Below are positions 1 to 7,226 of a stretch of 9,628 bases of DNA, one piece after another. Each line of letters begins with the position of its first letter. Position 1 is the stretch's first letter. The position numbers were made by a program, and so were the translations under genes. The DNA is taken from assembly GCA_934456315.1 (NCBI GenBank), contig CAKSHG010000074.1, positions 1-9,628 of the forward strand, read 5' to 3'. The notes under the pieces are model-generated. The model was not told where the DNA came from, ran no database searches, and saw only the letters and a program-made list of their open reading frames with translations. This DNA is from an uncultured Oscillospiraceae bacterium. GTDB lineage: Bacteria > Bacillota > Clostridia > Oscillospirales > Ruminococcaceae.

Positions 1-884
1 TTTATACGGCGGTCGAGGTAGGTCGTGTAGTAGTACACTCCGGTCTGCGCGTTCCAGCAGGAAGTGTATATCGTTATTTCGAACTTCCCCGGCGCGACCT
101 CGCAGCAGCCCCGGGTCTGCTCCACAGAGCCGAGAATGTGGAAGAACTGCCCCACGCTTTCTGGCTCGGAGCCGCCGGAGCGGGAGTTGTTCCGCGTGAA
201 AGCCCCCCTCGCGAACCTCGACGCGGACGACAGGTCGCCCGGAAGCCCCAGCGCGCCCATTCCGCGGCTGTAGCGAGTGAGCTCCAGTCCCTCCGCGAAG
301 CCGTTCTGGGGGTCCTTTGGGGTGAGGTTCATGTAGTTGTTCAGCAGGAACATCTGCTGTTCGAACGGAGGATTGTTCGTCAGCACGCCCGCCCTGTTCT
401 CGTAGACGTGAAGCCCGTCTGCGGTGGATTCCACCACGATACAGCCCGACCCGTCCGCGATTATCCAGTGGAGCTGCGCCGCAGGAAGCTGTTCGCTGAA
501 CGGCGTCCCGGTGAGGGTCATGCCGGATATCAGCTCCCGCGCCTGGGAAAGGTCGGCGCACTGCGACAGTATCCACGGGATAAACTCGAACTGTGCGACG
601 TTCCGGGAGCCCTCCTGCGGCTCGGAGTATTTCGCGTTGCCGATGAAATTCAGCCCCGCCATGCCCAGCCCCTTTTCGTTGACTGCGTCGTAATAGAGGG
701 GGTAATCTCCGGCAACGTGCGCCATTCCGATGATGGCGTAGTGGCTGGGGAGCGTGCCGCCGTGCCTGAATTCAAAGCGGTAATTCCGGGGAGTCACCGT
801 GATCTCCTCGCCGTAGGAGAACTCGTAATCCAGCGTTCTGCCCATATAGAAGCACTCCGTCTGATAGGTTGCTGCCGTGCACAT
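1..884 (-). CDS. bsh: Choloylglycine hydrolase family protein (bile salt hydrolase / penicillin V acylase), C-terminus cut by window edge
   Basis: An N-terminal-nucleophile amidase that hydrolyses a linear C-N amide. In gut Firmicutes this is usually removal of glycine or taurine from conjugated bile acids in the cytoplasm. 294 complete codons are visible and the frame is open at position 1. The family usually has about 315-340 residues, so only a short C-terminal piece is missing. The start MCTAATY places Cys2 for exposure as the nucleophile after Met removal. The other family active-site residues appear in order: Arg16, Asp19 (GRTLDYE), Asn79 (MAGLNF), Asn170 (LTNNP) and Arg223 (SASRF), matching Cys2, Arg18, Asp21, Asn82, Asn175 and Arg228 of the Clostridium perfringens enzyme with small offsets. 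The ATG follows a GAGG ribosome site. There is no signal peptide. It is transcribed divergently from the ugd operon. All key residues look intact. Bile salt versus penicillin V preference cannot be decided from these motifs, so the symbol is family-level. Confidence 0.93.
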   Translation of the reverse strand, partial: MCTAATYQTECFYMGRTLDYEFSYGEEITVTPRNYRFEFRHGGTLPSHYAIIGMAHVAGDYPLYYDAVNEKGLGMAGLNFIGNAKYSEPQEGSRNVAQFEFIPWILSQCADLSQARELISGMTLTGTPFSEQLPAAQLHWIIADGSGCIVVESTADGLHVYENRAGVLTNNPPFEQQMFLLNNYMNLTPKDPQNGFAEGLELTRYSRGMGALGLPGDLSSASRFARGAFTRNNSRSGGSEPESVGQFFHILGSVEQTRGCCEVAPGKFEITIYTSCWNAQTGVYYYTTYLDRRI

Positions 885-939
885 GTTTTTTCCTCGCTTT
901 CATTTTGTTTACTGTATTATGCCCGATCGTGTACAGAGT

Positions 940-968
940 ATTATAGCATGTTTCGCGCTGGCGGTCAA
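940..968 (-). promoter_or_regulatory. Sigma-A type promoter of the choloylglycine hydrolase gene
   Basis: Read on the minus strand, TTGACC (968-963) is followed by exactly 17 bases and then TATAAT (945-940). Transcription would start near 933, giving a leader of about 50 bases before the ATG at 884. The -35 box differs from consensus at one base and the -10 box is perfect, so this should be a strong housekeeping promoter. No operator-like palindrome is visible inside it. The palindromic element at 992-1150 ends 23 bp upstream of the -35 box. Confidence 0.8.
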
Positions 969-987
969 CGCTTTCAGCAGATATATC

Positions 988-1154
988 ATAAGGTCACCTC
1001 TAAAAACCTCGTTTGAGTGAAAATAAGCATAGCACGCCGCCTGCTTCGTCAAACCTCCTCGTAAGGCATACAGCCTTACTTCGTCGGCTTTCATCGCATT
1101 CGGCGCACTCTGCCCATTTTCCCTTTTCAAACCGGTTTTTAGAGGTGACCATAA
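988..1154. mobile_element. MITE-like palindromic element, 159 bp, with 17-bp terminal inverted repeats and ATAA flanking duplication
   Basis: The left end GGTCACCTCTAAAAACC (992-1008) is repeated perfectly in inverted orientation at 1134-1150. The two arms stay complementary inwards in an imperfect way: GTTTGA near 1011-1016 against 1127-1132, and a GC-rich block near 1028-1045 against about 1105-1122. They close in a perfect 7-bp stem, GTAAGGC (1061-1067) with GCCTTAC (1073-1079), around the loop ATACA. The whole unit therefore folds as one long hairpin of about 76-78 bases per arm. ATAA occurs immediately outside both ends (988-991 and 1151-1154), as expected for a 4-bp target duplication, though four A/T bases could match by chance. 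No transposase is encoded, so it would be non-autonomous. Weak reading frames through it on both strands have no domain or convincing ribosome site and are by-products of the repeat. Its copy number in the genome cannot be seen here. Confidence 0.75.
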
Positions 1155-1208
1155 AATTATCACAGTTTTCCTTGAAAAGATTTGTATATCGTGGACATAG
1201 TTCATCAC

Positions 1209-1237
1209 TTGACAATTTACGCGCAAGGTACTATAAT
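1209..1237 (+). promoter_or_regulatory. Consensus sigma-A promoter of the ugd operon
   Basis: TTGACA (1209-1214), 17 bases, then TATAAT (1232-1237): both boxes and the spacer match consensus exactly. Transcription would start near 1244, leaving a leader of about 140 bases before ugd. A promoter this close to consensus suggests high basal expression, so any control would more likely act on the leader or through a repressor. No convincing operator was seen. Confidence 0.85.
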
Positions 1238-1243
1238 ATAATA

Positions 1244-1383
1244 GTTAAGCTGTGTTTCAGACTGCCGGCATATCATCGTATCTGCTGTTATGAGGTTCCC
1301 TAAAATCCGGTGACCGTCCACAGCCTGTAAAGATAAACAAAATACATAGTAACTTTAAAAATTTCCATCAGGGGGAAAAAAAT
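1244..1383 (+). other. Long 5' leader of the ugd operon, no known riboswitch recognised
   Basis: About 140 bases separate the predicted start of transcription from the ugd ATG. GCTGTG near 1249-1254 is complementary to CACAGC near 1319-1324, which could close a large stem-loop over most of the leader. The second half, about 1330-1370, is A/T-rich and unstructured, ending in a strong AGGGGG ribosome site at 1370-1375, eight bases before the ATG. I see no conserved core of a known riboswitch class and no terminator-like hairpin with a U-run. The leader also carries GGTGACC (1309-1315), the same heptamer that ends the nearby palindromic element. Confidence 0.35.
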
Positions 1384-2586
1384 ATGAAAATAACTGTAGC
1401 GGGAACAGGATACGTCGGGCTTTCAATGGCGGTGCTGCTGTCCCAGCACAACGACGTTACCGCAGTGGACATAGTTCCGGAAAAGGTGGCGCTCATCAAT
1501 TCGAAGAAGTCGCCCATCGCCGATAAATACATCGAGGAATACCTCGCGGAAAAGCCGCTCGCCCTCACCGCCACCACCGACTGGAAGCCGGCTTACGAAA
1601 CAGCCGACCTGGTAGTCATCGCGACCCCGACCAACTACGACGCGGAGAAGAACTACTTCGACACCTCGTCCGTGGAGAGCGTCATCGCGCAGGTACTTTC
1701 CGTCAACGACCACTGCACCATAGTTGTGAAATCCACCGTGCCTGTAGGGTTCACCGCCGGGCTTCACCAGAAGTACGCGGACAGCGCTGACAGCGCGCAC
1801 CGTCTGATATTCTCGCCGGAGTTCCTGCGCGAGGGTCAGGCGCTGTACGACAATCTGTACCCCTCCCGCATAATCGTCGGAGCGCCGCAGGACTGGGCGG
1901 ATTCAGTCGAGCGCGCCCACGTTTTCGCCGGACTGCTCCAGCAGGGCGCGATAAAGCAGGATATCCCCACGCTGCACCTGAATCCCACGGAGGCGGAGGC
2001 GGTCAAGCTGTTCAGCAACACCTACCTCGCGCTGCGCGTAGCTTACTTCAACGAGCTGGACACCTACGCGGAGATGAAAGGACTCAACGCCCGCGAGATA
2101 ATCGACGGCGTAGGGCTTGACCCGCGCATCGGCTCCCACTACAACAACCCGAGCTTCGGCTACGGCGGCTACTGCCTGCCGAAGGACACCAAGCAGCTGC
2201 TTGCGAACTACGCGGACGTCCCGAACGACATCATAACTGCGATAGTTGCCGCCAACAAGACCCGCAAGGATTACATCGCAGACCATATTGCTTCCCTGAA
2301 GCCGCAGACCGTCGGGGTTTACCGCCTTACGATGAAGTCCAACTCGGACAACTTCCGCCAGAGCTCGATACAGGGCATAATGAAGCGCCTTGAAAAACGC
2401 GGCATAAAGGTGATAATCTTCGAGCCCGCGCTGAAGGAGGGGCAGAACTTCTTCAATTATGAGGTGTGCCGAGACTTCGGCGAGTTCAAGCGCCGCTCGG
2501 ACGTAATTCTCGCGAACCGCATGAGCAGCGAGCTTAGCGACGTCAGCGGAAAGGTCTACACACGGGACCTTTACAGCAGGGATTAA
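1384..2586 (+). CDS. ugd: UDP-glucose 6-dehydrogenase
   Basis: Oxidises UDP-glucose to UDP-glucuronate with two NAD+ in the cytoplasm, supplying a precursor for uronic acid-containing capsule, exopolysaccharide or cell-wall glycans. The 400-residue product is close to the E. coli Ugd type (388 residues). It has an N-terminal NAD-binding Rossmann motif GTGYVG (residues 7-12), [17 protein letters not shown] (144-151), [10 protein letters not shown] with Lys208 and Asn212, the long conserved block around [13 protein letters not shown] with catalytic Cys264, LPKDTKQ with Asp268, and the C-terminal nucleotide-sugar binding part ending in KVYTRDL. All catalytic residues are present. A ribosome site AGGGGG lies eight bases before the ATG. 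It is the first gene of an operon, 28 bp before the hybrid kinase. No glycosyltransferase or other polysaccharide gene lies in the window, so its end product here is unknown. I see no sign of damage. Confidence 0.97.
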   Translation: MKITVAGTGYVGLSMAVLLSQHNDVTAVDIVPEKVALINSKKSPIADKYIEEYLAEKPLALTATTDWKPAYETADLVVIATPTNYDAEKNYFDTSSVESVIAQVLSVNDHCTIVVKSTVPVGFTAGLHQKYADSADSAHRLIFSPEFLREGQALYDNLYPSRIIVGAPQDWADSVERAHVFAGLLQQGAIKQDIPTLHLNPTEAEAVKLFSNTYLALRVAYFNELDTYAEMKGLNAREIIDGVGLDPRIGSHYNNPSFGYGGYCLPKDTKQLLANYADVPNDIITAIVAANKTRKDYIADHIASLKPQTVGVYRLTMKSNSDNFRQSSIQGIMKRLEKRGIKVIIFEPALKEGQNFFNYEVCRDFGEFKRRSDVILANRMSSELSDVSGKVYTRDLYSRD

Positions 2587-2614
2587 ATCAATATAATCAA
2601 GGGGGAGATTCCCG

Positions 2615-5479
2615 ATGGATTCGATTATTTCAGGAACGTTCAGAATGGTTATCCGCAGGGGATCGCCCCATCAGCTTTATTTTGACGAGGATTTCATGAA
2701 GATATTCGGGGTAAAGGACAATTCCGACCCCGAAAACAACTACCGCATGTGGGAGGAGTGCGTCCACCCGGACGACATGCCGGTCGTCAAGGAAGCTATC
2801 GCCAGCACCCGCCACAATATCCGCGCGGAGGTAAAGTACCGCTGGCGGCATAAGACCAAGGGACTCTACACCGCCTACAGCACTGGAATGCTCGCGGGAA
2901 AGGACAACGGCGCGGTAACCATCTACGGATTCTTCAAGGGAGTGCCCGCCGACCGCACGCAGCTCTACGGCTACGACCCGGACCTCCAGCTGCTGACAAG
3001 GCTGCTCGGCGAAAAAATGCTGGACAGCTTTGCTTTCTGCGCGCTGACCGACATCGAACAGGGCAGGCTCATGCTGCTCAACGACTATTTCAACACCAGC
3101 ACGTCGGCGGGCTGCGAATGCAGCTACGACGAATGGCTGGAGAAGTTCCAGTACTGCATACACCCGGACGACCGCCCCAGGCTTATTGAAATGCTCACCC
3201 GCAGCACTGTGATTTCCGCATTTGCAAGCTCCGATGAGGTACACGGGGAATTCCGATTCATGCGTCCGGACGGTCCCTGCTGGATCAATCTGCGGCTTGT
3301 AAGAATGAAGCAGAGACTTGCCGGGCATTACCCGGAATTCATAGTTTTCCGGCGTATCGCCGCAGACCACCGCGCGATATTCATGGAGGAGCTGCGGAAC
3401 CGCCTGATAAACGGGCTTGCGATACCCTACATGATACTCGACCTCATCGACCTGCGCGCGGGGAGCTTCTACTCCTCCTCGGACAAGCAGGGGCTTTTTG
3501 CAGAGCATTTTAATGAAATAGGTCAATACAATGAAGCGCTGCTTAGGTTCGCTGATAACTGCGGCTGCAATGCCGCAGACAGGGACGCTATACTGTTCAA
3601 CTACAGCATTGAACACATGACGGAACAGTTCCGCGCCGGCGAAAAGATGATAGAGTGCGAATTCTGCCGGACCTCCGGCGGTCAGCCGGAGTGGCTGCGT
3701 ATCCAGGCGTTCATGTCCTCGGCGGACGAGAACGGCGAGCCTGCCCTCGCGATACTAAGCGTTCAGCAGGTCACCACCGAAAAACTCAAGGAGCTGCGCT
3801 ATCAGCAGCGCCTGGAACGCGCACTGCGTTCCGAGAGCCAGTACAGGCAGGCGATACTCTCCAACGCGATAGCAGTCTACACCTACAATATCACGCAGGA
3901 TACCATCTACGATGAGATAATCGAGCAGCAGGGCATCGACCCGCTGCTGCCGCAGCTCCATCTGACTGTACCGTGTTCCTATAACGAATATATCAATAAA
4001 AAATCGGAGCGGTTCACGGATCCCAAGACCGCCGAGAATTTCCGCCGGACCTTCTGCACGAAAACGCTCGCGGATATGTACAACAGCCACCGCCGCAGCT
4101 TCGATACGGAGTACGAATTCAGCATCGGGGACAAGACCGGGTATTTCCGCGAGGCGGTAATACTCACCCTGGATATGGATACCGGGGATATCTGGGGTCT
4201 GACCTACGTCCGGGACATAACCGGAGAACATGACCAGGCAAAGCAGGTGGAGCAGGCTCTCCGCGACGCTTTCGACCAGGCGCAGCATGCGAATTCCGCC
4301 AAGACGATATTCATGAGCCAGATGAGCCACGATATCCGCACGCCGCTAAACGCTATCCTGGGAATGTCCGCGATAGCGCAGGATCACATCGACGACCCTG
4401 CCCGTGTGAACGACTGCCTTGAGAAGATACAGACCTCCGGACACCAGCTGCTGGAGATAATCAACAACGTCCTGGACCTGTCCTCCATCGAAAGCGGAAA
4501 GACGACGCTTGCAAACGAGCCGTTCGACCTTAAGATGTTCATCGACGACACCGCCGGGACAATACGCGCCCTGACGGATAAGAAGCATCAGAGATTCACG
4601 GTCGAAACAGAGCCGGGGCTGAATCAGTCCGTCATAGGCGACCAGGCAAAGCTGCGTCAGCTGCTGATGAACATACTAAGCAACGCGGTGAAGTACACCC
4701 CGGACGGCGGCGAGGTTTATTTCTCGGTCAAGGAGCTGAGCCCCGACCACCACGGAGTATGCCGCTACCTGTTCACGGTAAAGGATACCGGAATCGGAAT
4801 GACGCAGGAGTTCCTGCATAAGATCTACGACCCGTTCGTCCGTGCAGACGACCACCGCATAAGCGGTATCCAGGGCAACGGTCTTGGAATGGCTATCGCG
4901 ATAAACATCGCACGCATGATGAACGGCGACATTTCCATCAACAGCGAGATCGGAAAAGGCTCTGTGTTCGAGGTGACTGTCGCGCTCAAAAAGGGCGCGG
5001 AGGAGCCAAGCTACATCGGTGGGATCTCGATGGAGGAGCATCCGAAGCGCGAGCGCATGTCTGACTACGACTTCGGCGGGAAGCGCATACTGCTTGCAGA
5101 GGACCTGGAATTCAACGCGGAGATCGCGTCAGAATTCCTTGCCGAGGCGGGGCTTGTGACGGAAGTCGCATGCAACGGCGCCGAAGCGGTGGAAATGTTC
5201 AGCAAGTCGCCGGTGGGCTACTACAGCCTGATATTCATGGATATCCAGATGCCGGTGCTGGACGGACATCAGGCGTCTGACAGGATACGCGCCCTAGACC
5301 GTCCCGACGCAAAGACGGTACCGATAATCGCCATGACCGCGAATGCGTTCATCGAGGACGTAAAAGTCGCAAAGGAGCACGGCATGAACGGGCATGTCGC
5401 AAAGCCGCTTGAGGTACGGGCGCTGACCGCGGCGCTCCGCAGATGGATACCCGACTACAAATTAAAGAATCAGAGTTGA
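2615..5479 (+). CDS. Cytosolic multi-PAS hybrid histidine kinase / response regulator
   Basis: A 954-residue hybrid sensor: it autophosphorylates on His and passes the phosphate to its own receiver. Domains in order: PAS-like 1 (about 8-115, HPDD at 51-54); PAS-like 2 (about 138-250, HPDD at 183-186); a divergent PAS-like 3 (about 262-388); a charged coiled-coil linker (about 389-415); PAS-like 4 (about 408-545); HisKA with SHDIRTPLN and phospho-acceptor His572; HATPase_c with N-box Asn690 (SNAVKYT), G1 box DTGIG (724-728) and G2 box GNGLGM (754-759); and a C-terminal receiver (about 822-942) with Glu829/Asp830, phospho-acceptor Asp876 (FMDIQMP), Thr908 and Lys930. All catalytic residues are present. 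No signal peptide or membrane segment is visible, so it probably senses an intracellular cue. It has no DNA-binding, GGDEF or Hpt domain, so the phosphate must go to a separate partner or the receiver must signal by protein contact. The ribosome site AAGGGGGAG lies seven bases before the ATG. PAS borders are approximate. Confidence 0.93.
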   Translation: MDSIISGTFRMVIRRGSPHQLYFDEDFMKIFGVKDNSDPENNYRMWEECVHPDDMPVVKEAIASTRHNIRAEVKYRWRHKTKGLYTAYSTGMLAGKDNGAVTIYGFFKGVPADRTQLYGYDPDLQLLTRLLGEKMLDSFAFCALTDIEQGRLMLLNDYFNTSTSAGCECSYDEWLEKFQYCIHPDDRPRLIEMLTRSTVISAFASSDEVHGEFRFMRPDGPCWINLRLVRMKQRLAGHYPEFIVFRRIAADHRAIFMEELRNRLINGLAIPYMILDLIDLRAGSFYSSSDKQGLFAEHFNEIGQYNEALLRFADNCGCNAADRDAILFNYSIEHMTEQFRAGEKMIECEFCRTSGGQPEWLRIQAFMSSADENGEPALAILSVQQVTTEKLKELRYQQRLERALRSESQYRQAILSNAIAVYTYNITQDTIYDEIIEQQGIDPLLPQLHLTVPCSYNEYINKKSERFTDPKTAENFRRTFCTKTLADMYNSHRRSFDTEYEFSIGDKTGYFREAVILTLDMDTGDIWGLTYVRDITGEHDQAKQVEQALRDAFDQAQHANSAKTIFMSQMSHDIRTPLNAILGMSAIAQDHIDDPARVNDCLEKIQTSGHQLLEIINNVLDLSSIESGKTTLANEPFDLKMFIDDTAGTIRALTDKKHQRFTVETEPGLNQSVIGDQAKLRQLLMNILSNAVKYTPDGGEVYFSVKELSPDHHGVCRYLFTVKDTGIGMTQEFLHKIYDPFVRADDHRISGIQGNGLGMAIAINIARMMNGDISINSEIGKGSVFEVTVALKKGAEEPSYIGGISMEEHPKRERMSDYDFGGKRILLAEDLEFNAEIASEFLAEAGLVTEVACNGAEAVEMFSKSPVGYYSLIFMDIQMPVLDGHQASDRIRALDRPDAKTVPIIAMTANAFIEDVKVAKEHGMNGHVAKPLEVRALTAALRRWIPDYKLKNQS

Positions 5480-5484
5480 GCACA

Positions 5485-6333
5485 ATGAAAAGGATAGTTA
5501 CAATACAGGATTTCTCCTGCGTGGGGAGCTGCTCGCTGACCGCCGCGATACCGGTGCTGTCGGCGGCAGGAATCGAATGCTGCGGGATACCTACCGCGCT
5601 GCTTTCCAACCACACGGGATTCCCGACATTCTACAGCATAGACCTCACCGAGCAGCTGGCTCCCATCAGCGACCAGCTCGAGCGGGAGCGCATAGATTTC
5701 GAGGGGATATACACAGGCTACATCGCGTCCATCGACCAGATCGAGCACATCGAGGAGTTCATACGCCGCTTCCGCAAGCCGGGCGCGCCGCTGTTCATCG
5801 ACCCGGTAATGGGCGATAACGGAAAGATGTACGCCGCCCTTACCGACGACTACCCCGCGAGAATGCGGAAGTTCATCGAGGGCGCGGACATCATCACGCC
5901 GAACATCACGGAGGCGTGCCTGCTCACCGGGCGGAGCTTCAATCCCTGCCCGACGCTGCACGAAACCCGGGAAATGCTGCGGGAGCTGTGCTCGTTCGGC
6001 GTGAAGTTCGCAGTTATAACCGGGTTCTCGGAAAAGGGACAGCTGGGCGCTGTAGGCTGCTTTGACGGAACGTTCGCCGAGTGCCTGACCCCCAAAAAGG
6101 ACGTCGCATGCTCCGGCACCGGGGATGTATTCGCCTCGGCGCTGCTGGGAGCGGTGCTCCGGGGCGCGGATTACCCGCAGGCTCTGGAGATAGCGACAAA
6201 ATTCACCTACGCGGCGGTAGAGTACACAGCAGACGCCCCCGACCGCAGATTCTACGGGATACATTTCCAGCCGGTTCTGGGCGAGTACATCAGAATGCTG
6301 TCCGACATCGAAAAGGGGCGGTCTGATGCCTGA
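5485..6333 (+). CDS. pdxK: Pyridoxal/pyridoxamine kinase (ribokinase-like fold)
   Basis: Phosphorylates B6 vitamers (pyridoxal, pyridoxamine, pyridoxine) with ATP in the salvage route to pyridoxal 5'-phosphate. The 282-residue length fits the PdxK/PdxY family (about 280-290). Visible motifs are the substrate-side N-terminus IQDFSCVGSCSLTAA, SNHTGFPTFYS, FIDPVMGDNG (104-112), TPNITEA (138-144) and the ATP-site/anion-hole motif SGTGD with catalytic Asp214. An in-frame ATG lies upstream at 5443 inside the kinase gene. I chose 5485 because the conserved family N-terminus (MKRIVTIQDFSC) begins there and because it sits five bases after the preceding stop. The ribosome site is weak, so translation is probably coupled to the upstream gene. 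The last eight bases overlap the start of the transporter. The symbol is family-level; a related ribokinase-fold specificity such as hydroxymethylpyrimidine is less likely but not excluded. Confidence 0.87.
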   Translation: MKRIVTIQDFSCVGSCSLTAAIPVLSAAGIECCGIPTALLSNHTGFPTFYSIDLTEQLAPISDQLERERIDFEGIYTGYIASIDQIEHIEEFIRRFRKPGAPLFIDPVMGDNGKMYAALTDDYPARMRKFIEGADIITPNITEACLLTGRSFNPCPTLHETREMLRELCSFGVKFAVITGFSEKGQLGAVGCFDGTFAECLTPKKDVACSGTGDVFASALLGAVLRGADYPQALEIATKFTYAAVEYTADAPDRRFYGIHFQPVLGEYIRMLSDIEKGRSDA

Positions 6334-7207
6334 AAAGAAAGGGATCTCCCGCCTGAACAAAGCGATACTGTTTCTTATAACGTCGGCGTTTTTCTTTGCG
6401 CTGATGAACATGTTCGTGCGGCTTTCCGGAGATGTTCCGACGATAGAGAAAACGTTCTTCCGGAACTTTTTCGCGCTTTTCATAGCGAGCGGCGCAATGA
6501 TAAAGAACCGCTGCTCGATAATCCCGCCCAGGGGCGCGAGGTTCGACCTGTTCATGCGGGCAGCATGCGGCTACGCCGGGGTAATCATGAATTTCTACGC
6601 GATAGACCGGCTTAGCCTTTCAGACGCTTCGCTGCTCAATAAGATGTCGCCGTTCTTTGCGATAATATTCTCGACATTTCTGCTGAAAGAGCGCGCGAAC
6701 AAAGTCCAGTGGGTGATAATCGTGACTGCGTTCATCGGAGCGCTGTTCGTTATCAAGCCCAGTTTCCAGAATGCGGAGCTGGGTGCTTCCATCGCGGGGT
6801 TCTGCGGAGGAATGTGCGCGGGAGCAGCATACACGTTCGTGCGGCGCGCAACAGGAAAGGGCGTGAAAGGATACTATGTGGTGTTCTTCTTCTCGGCGTT
6901 CTCGTCGCTGGTGGCGTTCCCGCTGATGATGCTGGATTTCAAGCCGATGACCTGGGTGCAGGTGCTGATGCTGGTCGGCGCGGGGATAAGCGCGGCGATC
7001 GCGCAGTTCTGCATTACGACCGCGTATTCCTATGCTCCGGCAAAGCAGGTGTCGATTTACGACTACTCGCAGATCATCTTTGCGGCGCTCATCGGATTTG
7101 TTGTGCTCGGGCAGGTGCCTGACGTGCTTAGTTTCGTCGGATATGCGATAATAATCGCAGCGGCGTTCGTTATGTTCAAGTATAATAATCGGCATAGTGA
7201 CGTGTGA
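6326..7207 (+). CDS. EamA-family (DMT superfamily) permease, ten predicted membrane segments
   Basis: An inner-membrane carrier of the drug/metabolite transporter superfamily. The 293-residue protein has about ten hydrophobic segments, near residues 12-32, 44-60, 74-92, 100-120, 127-145, 152-172, 182-202, 211-231, 244-262 and 266-286. This is the usual pair of five-helix EamA repeats. The motif LLKERANKVQW after segment 4 is typical of the family, as is the lysine/arginine-rich cytosolic N-terminus. The substrate cannot be read from sequence; relatives move amino acids, S-adenosylmethionine, nucleosides or metallophores in either direction. The ATG overlaps the end of the kinase gene by eight bases and is preceded by AGGGGCGG (6314-6321), so the two are probably co-translated. 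That pairing makes a B6 vitamer a reasonable guess for the cargo, but this is inference only. Confidence 0.88.
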   Translation: MPEKKGISRLNKAILFLITSAFFFALMNMFVRLSGDVPTIEKTFFRNFFALFIASGAMIKNRCSIIPPRGARFDLFMRAACGYAGVIMNFYAIDRLSLSDASLLNKMSPFFAIIFSTFLLKERANKVQWVIIVTAFIGALFVIKPSFQNAELGASIAGFCGGMCAGAAYTFVRRATGKGVKGYYVVFFFSAFSSLVAFPLMMLDFKPMTWVQVLMLVGAGISAAIAQFCITTAYSYAPAKQVSIYDYSQIIFAALIGFVVLGQVPDVLSFVGYAIIIAAAFVMFKYNNRHSDV

Positions 7208-7226
7208 TGCTATGCTCCTTTTCTCT
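7192..7226 (+). terminator. Possible weak terminator at the end of the ugd operon
   Basis: GCATAG (7192-7197) pairs with CTATGC (7210-7215). Two further G-U pairs are possible inside, and a pyrimidine-rich stretch TCCTTTTCTCTT follows. The stem is short and only half G/C, and it overlaps the stop codon of the transporter gene, so termination would be partial at best. It also lies directly before the promoter of the next gene. Confidence 0.35.

Noticed and set aside
138..1016. Long plus-strand open frame of 292 codons covering the left end
   Set aside because: It is antisense to the choloylglycine hydrolase, whose translation shows full family motifs; the plus-strand product is arginine/valine-rich with no domain and no sensible ribosome site.
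988..1154. CRISPR repeat or integrase attachment site
   Set aside because: There is only one inverted-repeat pair with no regular direct repeats and spacers, and no tRNA or integrase gene is nearby.
909..1303. Short open frames on both strands through the palindromic repeat
   Set aside because: They run through the inverted repeat and the promoter regions, have no domain, and arise from the arms of the element rather than from selection for a protein.
1244..1383. Cyclic di-GMP or other known riboswitch in the ugd leader
   Set aside because: I looked for conserved cores and did not find them; only a possible closing stem is visible.
2630..3616. Minus-strand open frame of 328 codons opposite the hybrid kinase
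   Set aside because: Antisense to the PAS domains and rich in valine, arginine and alanine in the manner of GC-biased shadows; no promoter or ribosome site is seen.
5470..6555. Long minus-strand open frame of 361 codons opposite the B6 kinase
   Set aside because: It is a GC-driven shadow; the plus-strand frame carries the kinase motifs DPVMG, TPNITE and GTGD, and the minus product has no recognisable domain.
1384..7207. Complete capsule or polysaccharide gene cluster
   Set aside because: Only ugd fits; there are no glycosyltransferases, flippases, polymerases or chain-length regulators in the window.
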